NCBI GenBank assembly: GCA_902756345.1
Contig: CACVQR010000004.1
Location: forward strand, 365,417 to 429,416
DNA length: 64,000 nucleotides
Origin: Fibrobacter succinogenes
Lineage (GTDB): Bacteria; Fibrobacterota; Fibrobacteria; Fibrobacterales; Fibrobacteraceae
Reading direction: 5' to 3'
A program made the position numbers and the translations under genes. Under the pieces are notes generated by a model. It saw only the letters and a list, made by a program, of their open reading frames with translations. It did no database searches and was not told where the DNA came from. Shown here piece after piece: positions 62,493 to 64,000 of this stretch; within the stretch, counting starts at the first letter, position 1; each line of letters starts with the position of its first letter.

Positions 62493-63923
62493 ATGGACAT
62501 CCTTGTCGTAAGCCCCGAAGCCGGGAATTGGCGCAAAACCAGTCCTCTGGCCACCGCGGTCAACCGTATGACCGACGCTTTCGCTAGCGCCGGCACCAAG
62601 GTGCTTACCTGTTCGCCGTTCTTCAAGAACCTGATGGTCGACGTAGGCAGCTACCGCTGCGTATATACAGGCGTCGAAAAACTCCAGAACAAGCCCTACG
62701 AAATCTGGGTGTCCGATAAGGACCCTTTGCACACATATATTTACAATGAGGAATATTTCGGCAGGCCCTATGTCTACAGCCCGCCGCAAAGCGCCCCGTA
62801 TGCCGACAACCACATCCGGTTCGCATTCCTCGCCTCGGCGGCCCTCGCCTACGCCAAAGAAACAAATTTCGAATGTGACGCCATTCTGGGCCACGAATGG
62901 GGCGGAGCCCTCGCAGGCGCGCTTGCCAAGACCACGTATCAGGAATACGCTGGCAAAATTCCGTTCTTCTTTACCGTCCATAACATCACCTACGATTTCC
63001 ATATACCCTCCAGCGAAATTGAAAAAATCGGTCTTCCGCGCAAAGACTACAATATGGACGGCTACGAATTCTGGGGTAAAGTAAGCCTTCTAAAAGTGGG
63101 CATCCTGTATGCCACCAAGGTGCTGTTCCCCTCGCCCGGCTACCGCGACGCCATGCTCAGCACCAACCTTCCCGGTGGAATCAGCGGATTCCTGAACCGT
63201 AATGCCGACAAGCTGATCGGCGTGCAATTCGGCGTGAGCTACCAGGTATGGGACTTCAACATTCAAGAAAACCTCCCCATCAAGGAAGCCAAGGCCAAGG
63301 CCCGCGCCAAGTTGCAGCAGAACCTGGGCGTAGACTTCGATGGCAAGATGGTTCTCTACGTGCACCTCGACGAAGAAGCAGGCAACACCTCCGAAACTCT
63401 CGCCACGATTCTTTCGGACATCGCGCGCCTCGACATCTTCATCATCGTGGGTATTTCATCTTTGGACAACGAGTGGAACTACTACAAGGGCTTTGCACAG
63501 CAGTACCCCGACGTCATGTGCGTTCAGGACCTTGAATGCGACGACGACAACACGCAGATTCTCCGCGACACCCTCGCCGGTTCCGACGCCCTATTTGCCG
63601 CCAATCTCCGCGAGCCGTCTTCTTCTATCATCCTCAAGGCCATGGCCGCAGGCACGCTCCCTGTTACAGGTCGCACCGTAGGCGTTTCGACAATGCTCAC
63701 CAACTATTCGCTCGAAACTGCAGGCGAAGCAAACGCCTTCCTGGTCGACGACGCCAATGCGCCGCACCAGATGCTCCGAGCCGTGAAGGACGCGGTCAAC
63801 GTCTACAAGACCGAAATTCAAGACTGGGACAAGTGCGTGGTAAACGCCTACAGCGGATTCCACTACGAATGGTGCCGGACCATTTCCAAATACCTGCTCA
63901 TTTTCGGCGAACTTGGCCTTTAG
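62493..63923 (+). CDS. Divergent GT5 glycogen/starch synthase homologue
   Basis: 476 aa, normal GlgA length with the GT-B order: N-terminal ILVVSPEAGNWRKTSPLATA, TVHNITYDFHIPSSEIEKIG, YEFWGKVSLLKVGILYATKV, and C-terminal DIFIIVGISSLDNEWNYYKG, REPSSSIILKAMAAGTLPVT. Yet the signatures of ADP-glucose:glucan synthase are altered. KTGGL near the N terminus reads KTSPL, the HDW motif reads HEW, NGID is replaced by QFGVS, and the EPCGL donor-site motif reads EPSSS. It may have another donor, low activity or a structural role. A true GlgA may be elsewhere in the genome. Confidence 0.75.
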   Translation: MDILVVSPEAGNWRKTSPLATAVNRMTDAFASAGTKVLTCSPFFKNLMVDVGSYRCVYTGVEKLQNKPYEIWVSDKDPLHTYIYNEEYFGRPYVYSPPQSAPYADNHIRFAFLASAALAYAKETNFECDAILGHEWGGALAGALAKTTYQEYAGKIPFFFTVHNITYDFHIPSSEIEKIGLPRKDYNMDGYEFWGKVSLLKVGILYATKVLFPSPGYRDAMLSTNLPGGISGFLNRNADKLIGVQFGVSYQVWDFNIQENLPIKEAKAKARAKLQQNLGVDFDGKMVLYVHLDEEAGNTSETLATILSDIARLDIFIIVGISSLDNEWNYYKGFAQQYPDVMCVQDLECDDDNTQILRDTLAGSDALFAANLREPSSSIILKAMAAGTLPVTGRTVGVSTMLTNYSLETAGEANAFLVDDANAPHQMLRAVKDAVNVYKTEIQDWDKCVVNAYSGFHYEWCRTISKYLLIFGELGL

Positions 63924-63966
63924 TACAACATTTTTCCCGAAAAAAGACTATATTTGCCCCATCATC

Positions 63967-64000
63967 GGGACTTTAGCTCAATTGGTTAGAGCAGCGGACT
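63967..64000 (+). tRNA. tRNA, 5' part only (cut by the window end)
   Basis: GGGACTT acceptor strand, TA, D arm GCTC-AATTGGTTA-GAGC, then the start of the anticodon stem. The anticodon is past the edge, so the amino acid is not known. TATATT at 63949-63954 is a plausible -10 box. Confidence 0.85.

Overview
The window looks like a chromosomal segment of a cellulolytic Fibrobacter (phylum Fibrobacterota), close to F. succinogenes but not assignable to species from sequence alone. The reasons are: many lipoproteins with poly-Ser or Ser/Glu linkers behind the lipobox, a TIGR02147 (DUF4423) protein typical of the Fibrobacter paralogous family, secreted GH5, GH9 and GH116 glycosidases, Gram-negative envelope machinery (LptF/LptG, BamD, LolA, many beta-barrels), and anaerobic metabolism (class III ribonucleotide reductase). 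I see no phage, plasmid, IS element, rRNA operon or CRISPR array.

Layout. 1-1.7 kb: 3' part of a GH116 glucosidase. 1.7-7.3 kb: accessory lipoprotein block with a TIGR02147 regulator-like gene, two coupled lipoproteins that share a repeated four-Cys domain, and a divergent Ser/Glu-repeat lipoprotein. 7.4-10.6 kb: anaerobic RNR operon in which NrdD is split; the glycyl-radical tail is a separate 48-aa gene. 11-17.6 kb: minus-strand operon lptF-lptG-GGDEF-SSS symporter-SIMPL protein. 17.7-22.1 kb: bamD, a barrel protein, a PHP hydrolase and a rhomboid-like protein. 22-26.3 kb: YfgM-like protein, tRNA-Thr, a poly-Ser lipoprotein and an XPB-type helicase. 26.4-34.5 kb: aroE, fused aroK-aroB, a sugar-nucleotide reductase, a lipocalin-like protein, eukaryotic-type hisA, a GT4 glycosyltransferase and mutY. 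34.5-39 kb: two outer-membrane proteins, rsmB and fmt. 39-41.6 kb: lrgA-lrgB and an orphan SagB-like oxidoreductase. 41.7-47.3 kb: GH5 cellulase and a giant outer-membrane metalloprotease. 47.4-50.7 kb: three lipoproteins and an RlmD/TrmA-type methyltransferase. 50.9-54.9 kb: GH9 cellulase, coaE, a DMT permease and mscL. 55-59.6 kb: operon lolA-like, beta-propeller with sorting-like tail, PorV-like protein, recF. 59.7-64 kb: a porin, a TPR lipoprotein, a divergent GT5 glycogen-synthase homologue and the start of a tRNA.

Working together: the glycosidases, surface barrels and the PorV/propeller pair point to surface digestion of plant polysaccharides. LptFG, BamD, LolA and the PorV-like protein build and load the outer membrane. 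The remaining genes are housekeeping.

A recurrent theme is repeat DNA. (i) Seven-base-period repeats of several unrelated sequences sit at gene ends; they form the last codons of recF and the first codons of the PorV-like gene. (ii) Two dispersed palindromic element families (GTCATCCTGAGC...GAAGGATC and GTCATTGCGAG...GCAATC) lie between genes but also in frame inside mutY, rsmB, a PHP hydrolase and the metalloprotease. In two places they appear to supply the Shine-Dalgarno region or the start codon. (iii) A nine-C tract lies in the promoter spacer of the metalloprotease gene.
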